DNA of 64,000 nt, from contig JAUJNC010000003.1 in NCBI GenBank assembly GCA_030446525.1, positions 18,997 through 82,996 on the forward strand. The letters run 5' to 3'. This document shows, one piece after another, positions 53,100 through 63,884 of the stretch (positions are counted from its first letter, which is position 1; every line of letters starts with the position of its first letter). The stretch is from Armatimonadaceae bacterium. Its GTDB lineage: Bacteria > Armatimonadota > Armatimonadia > Armatimonadales > Armatimonadaceae. A program made the position numbers and the translations under genes. Under the pieces are notes generated by a model, which worked only from the letters and a program-made list of their open reading frames with translations, did not search any database and was not told the origin of the DNA.

Positions 53100-55005
53100 C
53101 GCCGCCTCCGCACCCGCCTGCGACACGGGGGGCTGCGTACTATGCTCCACCCCATCAAGAGGTGTGTATTCCGGCAGGTCTTTGGTGAAATCTACTTTGA
53201 AACCTTGTTTCCCATCGCTGACGTGCAGGATACGGGCGCCGACGTCGGCCCAGACATACGGGCTGTCGAACAGCTTCCACGTATCGTAGTCAAGCTTCTG
53301 CCCGTTGATGTGGCAGATCGGCTTGTCGCGCGGCGGGAAATACTCAAGCTGCAGTTTGTCGCCCCGGGTCGTGGTGTAGGCCACGCGCTTCCCGGCATAC
53401 TCCAGGCTGCCTTGATTCTCCAGAACCTTCCCCATGAAGTCTTCAAGGCTTTTGAGTCCCTGCGCTGAGCGGCCTCTACGACGAAGCCCGTGCTCTTGTG
53501 CGGGCTTTTCAAACGAAGAAAGCCATCCTTCTCGGAGATGATCTCGTAGCCTTCCTGCAGCGGACGAATGGCGGCATAGGCATCCCTCTCTCCACGAACA
53601 CCCAGCCTTCCCGCTCCACCAGCCGGTCCAGCCCCTGGGGGATCCGCAGGTTCGCCATCGGGTACTTGTCCTCGTTGGGGATCTGGTAGAGCACCATCAG
53701 GGTGTTTTTATGGTGCAGCAGCCGCTGATACGGCGAGAGTCCCTGGAACGAGTTTTCCGGCTTCTCCTCATCCAGATAGTAGGGGTGGTTGCTGGTGATC
53801 TCGACCCGCTCCTTCTTCGAGTTAAACGCCAGCGCCCAGGGCTTGATCTGGTTGTTGGCCCAGCCCCACTCCAGGACGATGTTGACGCTTGCCCCGCCCA
53901 GCGCGTAGTCCTCGGTCACGTAGGTGCTCTTGACGTCCTCCCGCTCGCCGGTGATCAGATAGGTGGGCTTGGATTCGTAGACCCGTACGGCAGGGCGACC
54001 CGCTTCTCCGCGATATTGCTGAGCGGCTCCTTCGGCGTATAAGGCGAGACCGCCGCCAGCCCGGTGAACAGGGAAGACATATCGGGGTTCGTGCCGTACC
54101 TCAGCGTGCGGAAGGCTTCCGCCGACGGCAGCGGCTCGCCCCACCAGAGCCAGCCGAGGAAGTCGCTCTCCTCGTTCATCGGCTGCCGGTGGAACCGCTT
54201 CTGGCTGTACTCGCGCTTGTGCGCCCCGGCCCAGACGCCGTGGAAGTACTCGGTCGCCCAGTCCGCCAGGTAGAAGTCCAGCAGCGCCTCCGCGATGCGG
54301 CAGGCCGCCGGGTCTCTGGCGAAGTCGAACACGTTGAGATACGGCACGACATGGAAGAGATGGTAGACGGGCGAGTCCCACTCTCCCATACCGACGGCGT
54401 AGAGTTTCCTGGCGTACTCGCGGAAGAAGTCGAGGCAACGCCGCGCCACCTCCCGCCCGGGGATGCCGCCGTGCCAGGTATCGTCGGGCCACTCCTGGGC
54501 GAAGAGATAGGCTGCCGTGCGCCACATATTGATATGGTTCTCGGTCCCGCCGCCGAACCACGCACTGTACTCGGCGGCGTGCTTTCGAACCTTCTCCTTG
54601 ATGTCGGCGGGCAGGATGTCCTTGTACTGAAAGTAGAGGCGGGACAGGGCGAATTTCCCGAACGCATGGCCCCGCCGGTAACTTTCTGACCGATGTAGTC
54701 CAGCGACACCGTGTCCTTAGGGTCTTTGGCCAAACGGGCGACGCAGACAGGGAACCCGTGCTTCGGATCTCCGTAGGCGAACGGGTCGTACGTAGCCAGA
54801 TGATCCAGGATCTGTCGCTTTTTGCGCGCGATCGCGTCTTTTCTAGAGTCGCTCATCCCGTCTCCTCTGACGTGTTTGTCCGACTGCCTGCCCGGGACAG
54901 GCCGTTCGTCGTCCGAAACGATTCGTGGCAATGTGGTCGTCGTGGCAACCCCCGCCACGTAATTCAAAAAATCGCGTCTGCTTACGCTTTTCATGGGATC
55001 TTTCA
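53100..55005 (-). CDS. Tat-exported toroid-type polysaccharide lyase-like protein, frameshifted
   Basis: Starts at ATG 55005 or 54993; SVSRRDFLNYVAGVATTTTL is a Tat signal. The helical part is read over several frames: RKKRQILDHLATYDPFAYGD, MWRTAAYLFAQEWPDDTWHG, EWDSPVYHLFHVVPYLNVFD, QPMNEESDFLGWLWWGEPLP. A beta-sheet part follows (DVKSTYVTEDYALGGASVNI, RGDKLQLEYFPPRDKPICHI). An (alpha/alpha) toroid followed by beta-sandwich is the layout of PL8/heparinase-type uronate lyases, and Asn, His and Tyr residues in the helical half could be catalytic. No named family was recognised. Frame changes occur near 54680, 54540, 54000, 53510 and 53430. No stop codon separates it from the binding-protein gene as read. 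Confidence 0.5.
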
Positions 55006-55023
55006 TCGCCCTAACCCGCGAGA

Positions 55024-58000
55024 TCAGGGGTAGCGGAGCGGCGTGTCGTCCTCGTCCGCGAAGTCGCGGCCGCTGTAGCGCCTGCGGAACCCCTCGCCGG
55101 GCTTCGGGTCCCAGTTCCGCCAGCTCGCCGGGTCGGTGTCGACGGGGACACACCGGGCGCCCTCCCCGTTGCCCGTCACGGCGGAAACCGCGTACTCGTA
55201 GATCGCGTGCGACTTTCGGGCAGGGTCGGCCGCCGCCACGGCTCCCGGTTCGGGAAAGGCGGGGATCACACCGATGTCCCGGTCGGTGTGGCTTGGCGCC
55301 CTGCCCCGGTACACCAAGGCGAACGGCTTCCGGCCCTTGACCCGCCGGTAAACGCGGTACTCGGTGATTCCCAGCACCTCGCCCCAGGTGAGATCCACTT
55401 TTTTGTCGCCGACGTGGAGCTTCAAGCCGTCCGGGGGCGGCGGCGCCTTGTCGGTCACGTACACCGGGTACTCGTCGGCGGGCGCGCTTTCGTGCAGGTC
55501 GTTGACCGCGATGGCCCGCACGTGGACCTTGACGCCGTTCTCGACGCCGGAAAGTGCGCAGGTCGGTTCGGTCGTCGTCGCCAGGCTCTCCCAGGCGGCG
55601 CCGCCGTCGCGGCTCAACTCGACGCGGTACCGGGTCGCGCCGGCAACCGGGGTGAAGAAGATCTTCGCCCCGCCGCTCAGGTTCTCGGTGCGCAGCATGT
55701 GCGGGGGCGGGGGAACGGGAAGGCTGGCGCTCACCTGCCAGCGGTGCGTCCCGGCCGGAAGCTCCACGTCCAGATGATTCCCCTCGCGCCGGACCTGCCG
55801 CTTCGCGCCGTCGATGTAGAAAGTGACGGCCTGGGGCAGCCCGTCTTCCCACGCAAGCCACAGGCTCGTCGCTTTCGCCGCCTGGTACGTTCCCTGGAGT
55901 TCAGCCGGGTCTTTCCAGCGGGCGCCGATCGCCAGGTCGCCCGGGGGCGCCGCCAGGGTGACGCCGCCCGTGCCGATCAGGGAGCCATGGAACAGCGCCA
56001 TCTCTCTGCTCCCGTCGGCTCGGCGCCGGATCAGACCGGCGGTCCCGCGGAACCGGCTGCCGTCGGCGGAGTGATCGGTCGGCTTCTGGCTGCGGACCAC
56101 ATGGTCCACGCCCCCGCCCAGGGCGACGCGGCAGCCGTAGTCCGTCGCCTCCGCCGTGACCCCCGGCTTGTGGCTGACGACCGCCAGGCTGTCGCGCTTG
56201 CCATCGTACCTCACGCCGCGGGTTTCGCCGGTCGTGACCTCGGTCTTCAGCGTTTGCCGCTCGCGCTTGCCGCCCTTGACCAGGTGGATGAAGGGCAGGT
56301 CGTCGCCGGCGTGGGTGAACCAGGAGAAGCGGTGGGCGACCGCGCCGTTGAAAACGGCGTCGTAGGTCACGACGTAATCGCCGCCCGCGAGCAGCACGCT
56401 CCTGCCCTGATACTCCGGCCAGGAGTAAGCCGTGCTCCCCTGCCGAGGGACGATCTCGGCGAACTGCGCCACGCCCAAATCGTACATCGGCCGGTCGAGC
56501 ACGTTCCGTCCGACCGAGCGGAAACTCCCGTTCTTCCAGACGCCGAAGTTTGTGCAGAAGTCCGTGTCGTGGACGTGGCGGTCTCCCACGTCCTCGCGCC
56601 CGTTGTGGCTGTAGGACGTGCCCCCGGCATACAGGTAGAGCACGCCGTTCCCTCCCTCCCCGGCGATGCCCCACCGGTAGTTGGGCCCGCTGTCGATCTG
56701 CTGCAGATGCAGCGACAGCTCGCCCGGCGTGTCCACGCCCGCCCGGAGGACGACCCCGTAGCCGGTATACTTGCTGCTGCGCAGGTGCGGGTTGGTGCCC
56801 CGGTTGTCCTCGCGGCCATCGTACAGGATCGACCAGGCGTCGGGTTCGTCGTTGCGGTGTTCGGCGTCGTCATCGGTGGGCCGGGCCGACCACATCAGGT
56901 GTTCCGCCAGCAGGGGCCGGTACTGCCGCAGGAGATCGCCCAACAGCCACACGGTTTTGGGCGCCATGCGCCGGGCCGAATGGGCCCCCTGTGGGGGGTG
57001 TAGCCGCCGCGGGCCGTTCTCGCCCGTCACCATCCCCCAGTAGTGCGTGGGGAGCTTGCCGTCGGGGCCCCGGTAGTGTTCGGGATCCTCGCCCGCGAAG
57101 GGGGCCGACTGCGCCTGCACGATCCAGTCCCCGATCTGAGCCATCTGCGGCGTGACCAGCCGGTTCTTGCCGTCCCCGTGCGCGTGCAGAAGGAAGGCCG
57201 CCCGGACGGCGGGGCGCAGGAAGGCCCAGACGTAGGTCCCGAGGTTCTCGGTCCAGCGACCGCCGCTGGCCTGCCAGGCCGGGACCGGCGGGCGGGTGTG
57301 GTAGCGCGTGTTCAGCTCGAGGAACTTTTCGAACTCGTCGGCCCACTCCGCGGCCATGGGGTGTTCGGGGAACAGGAAGGCCATCAGGACGGGCACGCTT
57401 TTCACATCGGACAGAAAGTTGGGGTGGCCGCTGAGCATGGTCTTCATCGGCATGTAGTCTTCGTCGGCGTGCACGTAGGCCATCAGGAGGTACATGGCGG
57501 TCAGCCGCCGCTTCTGCCGCTCGTTCATCCGCGGGTAGAGGCGGTTGTAGGCATCGATCCACCAGCCGTAGACCTGGCGGGAAGGCACGGGGCCGAAGCC
57601 GGCGTTCTGGCGCGTGCCGTGCGTCGGCAGGCTGCTCACGAAGCTGCTCAGGATCCTTCGCTCCAGCTCGTCCGCGCTGTGGATGTCTCCCCCTTTGAAA
57701 ATGACGGGAGGCCTGCGTTTGGCGTCGGGGTACTCCAGCACCCAGTCCTTGACCCTGTCCAGGGCCAGGGTCCCGTAGCGGTTCTGCAAAAACAGGACGT
57801 GCGACGTCGGCGACATCGGCGCGCGATAGGATAGACCGTCCGTGTGCGTTTTCCCCCGGCTGAGCCTGTTCCACCGCCTCCATGGCCTCTCTGTCTTTTT
57901 TGTGGTCGTAGCAGGCGACGGCGGTGGAGCGGGTCCCGGTCACGAGCGGCCAGCGCCAGGATAGCACGCCGTCTTTGTGGTGGTAGCGGACCTGGAGCGT

Positions 58001-59089
58001 GTCGGAGGAGTACCAGATCGCGTATTCGTGGTCCTGCCAGCGGGCGGCCTTGTCGATGAAAAGCCCCAGCGCGTCGCCCGTGCGCTCGTCCCAGAAGTTG
58101 GCCGAGGTGAGGGTGACGTAGGCCCCCCAGGGCTGATAGGGGCCCAGCCGGAAGGGCAGTTCGCCCCCGGCCGTCATCCCGCCCGACACGCCGTGCTGGG
58201 TGCTGACAAAGGCCTGGTCGATCCGCTCCCAGTTGTACCGGCCGTAGCCCGGCGCGTCGTTGGCGGGCTGGTAGGGGTGGTTCGGCGCCTGCCGGTGGGT
58301 GGGGTGGAAGCCGGTCCACGCGGTTTCCAGAAACACGCCGTCTTCCCTGGCAAGCCCCTCCATCGTCTCGGAGAACTCGAAGAAGTCCAGGCCGGAAACG
58401 CAGCGGATGGTGGCCGCGTACCTTGCGCCGCCGCCGAAATGGTAAGTGACGGTGTACGTGATGAAAAGCGGGCCGGCTTCCTCCCGGCGGGTCACGATGC
58501 GCGAAACCGGCCGCTTCGGGCTGACGATGCGGGACTGGCCGAACCAGGGGCCGCCCCGGGACACCTGCAGAAAAGGGCCGGGCGCCTCTCCGGCCACGTC
58601 ACGGGACGCCGGGATCCGCACCTTCACCGCGCCCGAGTCCAGCACAATGGTGTCCCCCTCGCGCCGCTCCGTGACGGCAGGTTCCGTCAGGGTCGCTTTG
58701 GAAGCAACGGGCTTGGCGGTCAGCGCAAACCGCCGGACGGCTCCGGAAGGGAGGTCGGAAAAGAAGTGGACATGCGCGAAGGCGAGATGGCCGTTTTCCG
58801 CCCGCACCCCGGACAGCTGAAAGGAAATCTTCTCGCCGGTGTCCGTGCGCACCAGGGAAAGTTGATCCGGCTTCACCTTGGCCCCCTCAAACCGTACGGG
58901 GTAGCCGAGCAGCGTCCTGGGCCACTCGTAGAACGGGTGGCCCGTCAACTCCTTGATCTCGAACCGCAGCGTTCCCTCGGGTCCCAGGTTCCTCACGTCG
59001 CCAAAACCCCTTTGCGCCGCGCACCCGAGAAGGCACAAGGTCATCACCGCCGTGCACAGCAATCTCGCCAGCCCTGGCTTGTACATCAT
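55024..59089 (-). CDS. Large heparinase II/III-like lipoprotein with fibronectin type III tail
   Basis: ATG 59089 opens MMYKPGLARLLCTAVMTLCL with a lipobox LLGC, so a lipid-anchored surface enzyme is likely. One frame change near 57830 joins the halves into about 1350 residues. The N-terminal beta-sandwich includes LRFEIKELTGHPFYEWPRTL and FEFSETMEGLAREDGVFLET. A helical toroid (HTRPPVPAWQASGGRWTENL) follows, and then a heparinase-type beta-sheet domain (GNGVLYLYAGGTSYSHNGRE, DVGDRHVHDTDFCTNFGVWK). Two fibronectin III-like domains (TRYRVELSRDGGAAWESLAT, YRVYRRVKGRKPFALVYRGR) lead to the end NWDPKPGEGFRRR. A Tyr/His pair in the sheet domain suggests lyase chemistry on uronate polymers; the substrate is unknown. 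Confidence 0.62.
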
Positions 59090-59115
59090 GTGGCTGCCTC
59101 GAAGGATCACTTGCG

Positions 59116-59871
59116 CTATGGCAACCAGGGCGCCCAATCCGGAGCGTGCTGCTCAATGTTTTGTCGCTGCTGCCAGAAAACTCCCTGATCCAGTTGCTTC
59201 CATTCGGGGTCGTTCTTGCGCCACTTGCTGTGGCCGTCGAAGAAGACATAGTTGGCCCCGTCCATGTGCCGGTAAAGACCCTCACGTCGGAACGTCCAGA
59301 GCGCGACCACGTGATGGCCAACCCTAGCACTTCCCTCTGCCACCAGGATTTTGTTGGCTGGGCTTTGGATCTCCGCGTCGCTGGGGCCGACCCCGCGCTC
59401 GCTGCTGCTGAGCTTTCCGCCATGATATCCCCACCCGTAGACGTTAAGACCGTAGCACATCGGCAATCTGCTGTCATTCGGTCGCCTGGAAGGATCAGAT
59501 GGACAAACTACGATTTGGTTGTTTTTCATATACGGCTGTATGATGTCTGTCCAGGCGGTACCCTCGCCGGTGACGGCGAACGTGGAGCGAGGTACGAGGT
59601 TGGGGTCCGGGCCCCACTGCGCCATCGGGAAAGTCTGGTCATAGTCCTGCGTGTACATCATCATGCCCAGGCCCATCTGCTTCATGTTGGATAGGCACGA
59701 AGCGGCGCGGGCCTTCTCCCTAGCCTGGGCGAAGACGGGGAAAAGGATGGCAGCGAGGATCGCTATGATGGCGATCACGACGAGAAGCTCGATCAGCGTG
59801 AACCCCGCTCCGGGGTGGAGGGCGGGAGTGGCCCTGCGACCACACTTGCTCCGGTGACTGGTGTACTGCAT
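59116..59871 (-). CDS. DUF1559-family prepilin-like (pseudopilin) protein
   Basis: ATG 59871 lies behind GAAGGAGGTTTATCATC. The 251-residue protein has a type IV pilin leader: cleavage would fall at [21 protein letters not shown], with Glu at mature position 5. [20 protein letters not shown] and [20 protein letters not shown] follow, the standard start of DUF1559 proteins that are abundant in Armatimonadota and Planctomycetota. The C-terminus has [16 protein letters not shown], the family's H-x9-DG block. Its role is unknown, perhaps surface binding of polymer. It lies between the LacI regulator and the heparinase-like lipoprotein. Confidence 0.88.
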   Translation of the reverse strand: MQYTSHRSKCGRRATPALHPGAGFTLIELLVVIAIIAILAAILFPVFAQAREKARAASCLSNMKQMGLGMMMYTQDYDQTFPMAQWGPDPNLVPRSTFAVTGEGTAWTDIIQPYMKNNQIVVCPSDPSRRPNDSRLPMCYGLNVYGWGYHGGKLSSSERGVGPSDAEIQSPANKILVAEGSARVGHHVVALWTFRREGLYRHMDGANYVFFDGHSKWRKNDPEWKQLDQGVFWQQRQNIEQHAPDWAPWLP

Positions 59872-59923
59872 GATGATAAACCTCCTTCGGGTCGGGGTGC
59901 GATCTGCGCACCCATGCGTTAGG

Positions 59924-61009
59924 TCAGGAACGGGCAGCGCCGCTTGGCGGGGGCGCTGCGGTGGACGCGCGAACGACGACGGAGCCGGGGAGCGTGACGC
60001 GGCACTCCCCGGCGGGAGCCCCCTCGACCAGGCGGAGCAGCTGCTCCACGGCTCGCTGCCCGATCTCTTTGAAGGGCTGGCGCACCGTTGTCAGGCCGCC
60101 GCACAGCGTTCGCGCGGACGGCAGATCGTTGAACCCGGCCAGCGCCAGGTCGCCGGGGATGGACAGGCCGCGCGCGGCGGCGGCGTCGGCCAGGTAGGAC
60201 GCCCACTTGTCGACGCAGACGAAAACGGCGGTCGGCGGGTCGGGCAGCCGGAGCCATGTGTCGAGCACGCGCCCGTAGGCGGCGGGCGTGTCCCGCAGGG
60301 CGGTGTCCGTGGCGATGAGCGCGGGGTCGATCGGGATGCCCGCCTCCGTGAGACCCTGTCGGTATCCTTCCAGCCGGTCCATGAAGTTCGACGCGTGGTT
60401 GGGGCCGGCATACGCGATACGGGTGTGCCCCTGTGCGGCCAGATGCCTCGCCAGATCGCGCGCGCCGGCGACGTTATCGGCGTTCACGTAGCCCACGTTC
60501 GAGGGGACGTGCCGGGACAACATGGCCACCACGGGCAGATCCGCCGCGGCCAGCCGGAGGAGGGCGGGAGAATCGATGGGCGGGGCCAGCCAGAGGAGGC
60601 CGTCCACGCGCCCATCCAGGAAATCCAGCCCGGTGGACCGGTCGGGGCGGTCCGGCCAGCCCGTGTACAGCAGGATGTCCTGCCCGGCGGCGTCCGCCGC
60701 CTGGTAGATGCCGGCCAGCATCGGCAGCAGCAGCGAGTCGTCGGGGGCCTGTTCCAGCTCGGTCAGCCCGTAGATCAGCAGACCCAAAACGTGCGTGCGG
60801 CGGTTGCGCAGCGCCCGGATCAGGGCGTTGGGCTTGAAGTGGAGCTCCTCCATGGCCGTGCGGATGCGCGCGCGCGTCTCCAGGCCGAGCCGGCCCTTGC
60901 CGTTCAGGAGGTTGGATACCGTGGCCGGGGAGACGCCCGCCCGCTCCGCCACATCGGTGATCGTGGTGCGCCGCTTCGCCGCCGGTTGTTTTGCCGCCAG
61001 ATCTGCCAT
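59924..61009 (-). CDS. LacI-family transcriptional regulator
   Basis: ATG 61009 ([20 protein letters not shown]) is preferred over an upstream start with no typical N-terminus. The helix-turn-helix reads [20 protein letters not shown] with LNGKGRLG, and the hinge [21 protein letters not shown] periplasmic-binding-protein-like sensor domain follows ([53 protein letters not shown]). It is 361 residues long. A palindromic site lies 37 bases upstream and two related sites precede the next beta-helix gene, so it probably represses itself and the operon until a sugar effector binds. Confidence 0.92.
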   Translation of the reverse strand: MADLAAKQPAAKRRTTITDVAERAGVSPATVSNLLNGKGRLGLETRARIRTAMEELHFKPNALIRALRNRRTHVLGLLIYGLTELEQAPDDSLLLPMLAGIYQAADAAGQDILLYTGWPDRPDRSTGLDFLDGRVDGLLWLAPPIDSPALLRLAAADLPVVAMLSRHVPSNVGYVNADNVAGARDLARHLAAQGHTRIAYAGPNHASNFMDRLEGYRQGLTEAGIPIDPALIATDTALRDTPAAYGRVLDTWLRLPDPPTAVFVCVDKWASYLADAAAARGLSIPGDLALAGFNDLPSARTLCGGLTTVRQPFKEIGQRAVEQLLRLVEGAPAGECRVTLPGSVVVRASTAAPPPSGAARS

Positions 61010-61045
61010 GGGATTTGTGCCGGCTTGCCGAAGCCTGGTCAAACT

Positions 61046-61064
61046 TGATGAAACCAATTTACCA
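61046..61064. promoter_or_regulatory. LacI-type operator upstream of the regulator gene
   Basis: TGATGAAACCAATTTACCA has outer TGR...ACCA and inner AAA...TTT symmetry. The same 16-base core TGAAACCAATTTACCA recurs before the beta-helix gene at 63686-63701, which makes a regulatory role likely. Confidence 0.6.
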
Positions 61065-61095
61065 CGAGAAAAACGGAACTGTCAAGGGCAGGAGA

Positions 61096-63501
61096 TTACT
61101 CCATCGCCGTGTCTTTCGAGCGCTGCGTGGTCCCGGCCCCAGCGTCGTCGCGCAGCCGGTTGGCGGCGTTCTCGTACCGGCCGCCCCAGATCACGGTCTG
61201 GCAGGCCCCGGTCCCGAGGCGGTAGGCGTCGCGGGTATTAATGGCCGTGTTGCCGTCGAAGATCGTGCCCAGGGTGCCGACGGTGTCGGTGTCCCGGGCC
61301 GCCGTGCGCGACTGTTCGTCGTAGACGTAGCTGTAGTAGCCTTCGAAGCCCAGACCGCCCGTCCCGGTCGTCCGGTTGGGGATGCCGGCGCGGAGCGTGT
61401 TGCGCCGGAACTCCACGCCCAGCACGCCGGTGCCGTGCAGGTCCCGCTGCGCGGCCGGGTTGCCCGTGTTGTGGGGGCGCTTGAACCAGGCGCCGATGTA
61501 GGCGGGCGTGCGGCTGTCGGTGTTTTCGACGACGTTGTCGGCGACCAGCAGGTTCCACAGCAGGTTGAACCGGCCGAACCAGTCGCGCTGGTCGGCGACG
61601 AGGTGGATGCCCTCGGAGTTCGTCAGCCGGTTTTCCACGATGGCCACGTCGGCGCCGCCGGTGTAGAACCAGATGCCCCGGTGGCAATCGGCGAGGAGGT
61701 TGCCCTTGATCAGCCCCTGGACCGCCCCGCCTTCGTCGGCCCAGCCCGTGACCACGTACCGGCTGCCGGCCGCGGGCGTGACGTCCCAGGCTGGCGTGAC
61801 GGTAATCGACATCGCCGTGTTGCCGGCCACGCGGCGCCACTGCCCGGTTCCCACGCCGTCCACGATGGCGACGATGCGGGCGCGGCTCAGCGCCCCGAAG
61901 CGCTTGCCCGCGTCCACGAGCGTCGTCTCCGTCGCCCCGGTGACCGTGCCCAGGGTCTGGCCGGACGGGTTGCTGTACTGGCTCAGGATCGTCTCGCCGT
62001 CGTTCTCGTAGCGCAGGCGCGCCCGGTTCGCGATATCGAAGATGTTGCCCAGAAGGGCGATGTCCTTGACCCCGGAAAACTCGGGGCCGCCGGCCTCCTT
62101 GCCGTTGCCGACCACCTGCCCGGCGGCGTCGCGCACAAAGGTGTTGTCCTCGATCACCACGTGGTGGCCGCCCGGCACGCCCGCCGAAAACTCCATCCGG
62201 CCGTCGTGGTAGCGGAACGTGTTGCCCCGCACCTGGACCTCGGACGAGCCGGAAAGCTCGAAGATCTCCCCCTTGCCTTTCTGCTCGAAGACCGACTTGG
62301 CGATGACCAGCTTGGTGTGCCGGATCGCGATGGGGCCCTCGCCCGCGCCGGTGTCCAGGCGTATGCGTTGCAGGAAGATCTTCGCGTTGCCGTTGAACGA
62401 GCGGAAGTTGCGGAACCACGTGCCGGTCGTGTCGACGTTTCGCAGGGTCAGGTCGGCCAGGCCGATGGTGTTTCCGCTCATGGCCAGGCCCTGGCCGTCC
62501 GTGCCGGGCGGGGCGCCATGACCGTACGTGAGGAACGTCCGGTCCATGCCGTCGCCCTGGAGCACAATGCGGGAGGGAAGGCTCAGGCCCCGGCCCGAGC
62601 CGTATTCGAGCTTGTAGGTCCCCTCGGGCAGGTACACCACGCCGCCGCCGTCCGCGCGGGCCTCGTCGATCGCCGCCTGGACGGCGTCGCGGTCGTTGGC
62701 GACCCCATCGCCGGCGGCATGCAGGCGCAGGCGCGGGTCGGTCCGGACGTTGTACACGTTGCCCGCGAGCGGGGCGAACTCCGCGCCCCACGGCACCTGA
62801 AGGTCGAACGGGTCCGGGCCCCCGGGGCGGGACCGGACGGTCTCCTCGGCCTGGCTCTCGCCCAGGCAGCCGCCATAACCATTGCTTACGCGGACCTGGT
62901 AGCTCGTGCCGGTCGTATCCATGTCCGTGGGCGCGGCGACCTTCAGGACGTACGGGTCGCTGGCGTCGGCATCGACAGCGGCAGCATAGGATTCGCCGGA
63001 CGCGCTGACGAACCGCACGGCGGGCGTGGCGCCCGGCAAACGCAGGTTGCGCCCGAAGATGCGCAGCGTGCCGCCGGGGGAGACGTCATTGAATTCCAGG
63101 GTGGCGGCCCGCGCCCGGTTGATGTACACGGGGCTGCCACATTCGCCGGTGTCCGTGTTTTTGACCCACGCGGCGTACAAGCCGGGCGGGTAGTCCGCCG
63201 GGATGCGGGCGGACGCGTACCGGGAGGATCTGTTCAGGACCGGCAGCGGCTGGCCGGGCGCGGCGCCGGTCCGGGTGGCGTCCACCACCTCTACCCAAAC
63301 CTCGGGGCTGTCGCCGAAGTCGTGGCCCTGCAGCCCGATCACCTCGCCGGGCCGGGCGGACTCGGTGGCGTTGAAGATCACGGGCGCGGCCCATACCCGG
63401 GGGGGGCCGAACGCGCACAGGGCCGTGACCAGCCCCGCGAGCGGTGGGAGCGGGCGCAGGGAACGACGCTTCGCCCCCCGCAAAAACAGCGCGGTTCTCA
63501 C
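61096..63501 (-). CDS. Secreted pectate-lyase-3-type beta-helix protein
   Basis: The GTG at 63501 behind GAGGAGGCCAACACCG is preferred over a TTG at 63594 that has no ribosome site. The product is about 800 residues. A signal peptide ends near PRVWAAP. TIG-like beta-sandwiches (EVIGLQGHDFGDSPEVWVEV, GTLRIFGRNLRLPG) precede a right-handed beta-helix. The helix contains DGVANDRDAVQAAIDEARAD, GGGVVYLPEGTYKLEYGSGR and long runs of N-x-F/V-x-x-N turns (VIEDNTFVRDAAGQVVGNGK). It is a paralogue of the helix half of the esterase fusion. The substrate is probably an acidic plant or algal polysaccharide. It is the first gene of the operon, after two operators. Confidence 0.75.
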   Translation of the reverse strand: MRTALFLRGAKRRSLRPLPPLAGLVTALCAFGPPRVWAAPVIFNATESARPGEVIGLQGHDFGDSPEVWVEVVDATRTGAAPGQPLPVLNRSSRYASARIPADYPPGLYAAWVKNTDTGECGSPVYINRARAATLEFNDVSPGGTLRIFGRNLRLPGATPAVRFVSASGESYAAAVDADASDPYVLKVAAPTDMDTTGTSYQVRVSNGYGGCLGESQAEETVRSRPGGPDPFDLQVPWGAEFAPLAGNVYNVRTDPRLRLHAAGDGVANDRDAVQAAIDEARADGGGVVYLPEGTYKLEYGSGRGLSLPSRIVLQGDGMDRTFLTYGHGAPPGTDGQGLAMSGNTIGLADLTLRNVDTTGTWFRNFRSFNGNAKIFLQRIRLDTGAGEGPIAIRHTKLVIAKSVFEQKGKGEIFELSGSSEVQVRGNTFRYHDGRMEFSAGVPGGHHVVIEDNTFVRDAAGQVVGNGKEAGGPEFSGVKDIALLGNIFDIANRARLRYENDGETILSQYSNPSGQTLGTVTGATETTLVDAGKRFGALSRARIVAIVDGVGTGQWRRVAGNTAMSITVTPAWDVTPAAGSRYVVTGWADEGGAVQGLIKGNLLADCHRGIWFYTGGADVAIVENRLTNSEGIHLVADQRDWFGRFNLLWNLLVADNVVENTDSRTPAYIGAWFKRPHNTGNPAAQRDLHGTGVLGVEFRRNTLRAGIPNRTTGTGGLGFEGYYSYVYDEQSRTAARDTDTVGTLGTIFDGNTAINTRDAYRLGTGACQTVIWGGRYENAANRLRDDAGAGTTQRSKDTAME

Positions 63502-63656
63502 CGGTGTTGGCCTCCTCAGGCTAGAAATGTTCGGGGCGCAAACCGCCAGGATGCTACAGGTTCTGGTCGTCTTCGACGGTGAACGGATAGGCAACCCCGT
63601 TTCGGTTGACCTTGACGGACGAATCGACCCGCCCCACTGGCATGGCCGTCTGCCCA

Positions 63657-63683
63657 GCTTGGTGAAACCCTTTCACCAAGCTG
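63657..63683. promoter_or_regulatory. Perfect 27-bp palindromic operator before the beta-helix operon
   Basis: Twelve-base arms AGCTTGGTGAAA and TTTCACCAAGCT surround CCC, a perfect dyad of the size bound by LacI-family repressors. It lies about 160 bases before the GTG start. Confidence 0.65.
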
Positions 63684-63701
63684 GTGAAACCAATTTACCA
63701 C
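63683..63701. promoter_or_regulatory. Second operator, matching the lacI upstream site
   Basis: TGGTGAAACCAATTTACCA adjoins the perfect palindrome and repeats the core of the site at 61046. Sequence after the core is also similar at both loci (an AGAA/GAAA stretch, then TGTCAAGGGCAG), so the shared promoter region is about 40 bases long. Confidence 0.6.
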
Positions 63702-63740
63702 AAGCAGAAAGAACCTGTCAAGGGCAGCGCCTGGGAGCGC

Positions 63741-63868
63741 GAAACATATTTTTACCTCGGAGCAGCATCCGCAGGCCCGCCTGGACCGCGAGCGGCCGCG
63801 AGGTCGCGACCACATTCCGGGCCAGCACGGGCCTGCGCTGCGAAGGGTGGGGGAAGCCCCCATCAGAC
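63741..63868 (-). pseudogene. Gamma-glutamyltransferase N-terminal fragment (second copy)
   Basis: Leftward translation gives [20 protein letters not shown] then [17 protein letters not shown], corresponding almost residue for residue to the start of the gamma-glutamyltransferase at 41.2-42.75 kb ([20 protein letters not shown]). The match stops at the G of the family motif GGNAVDAAL. The sequence then reads KNMFRAPRRCP and ends. The clear nucleotide similarity includes GCGACCACATTCCGGGCCAG. Only about 36 codons remain, placed between acetyl-CoA synthetase and the operon promoter. Confidence 0.7.
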
Positions 63869-63884
63869 AGGGTGTGGGGTCCCT

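Noticed and set aside
60991..63582. An 863-codon rightward frame opposite the beta-helix gene
   Set aside because: The leftward frame has a signal peptide, TIG-like domains and beta-helix repeats; the rightward one has only Val/Gly/Asp/His-rich shadow sequence.
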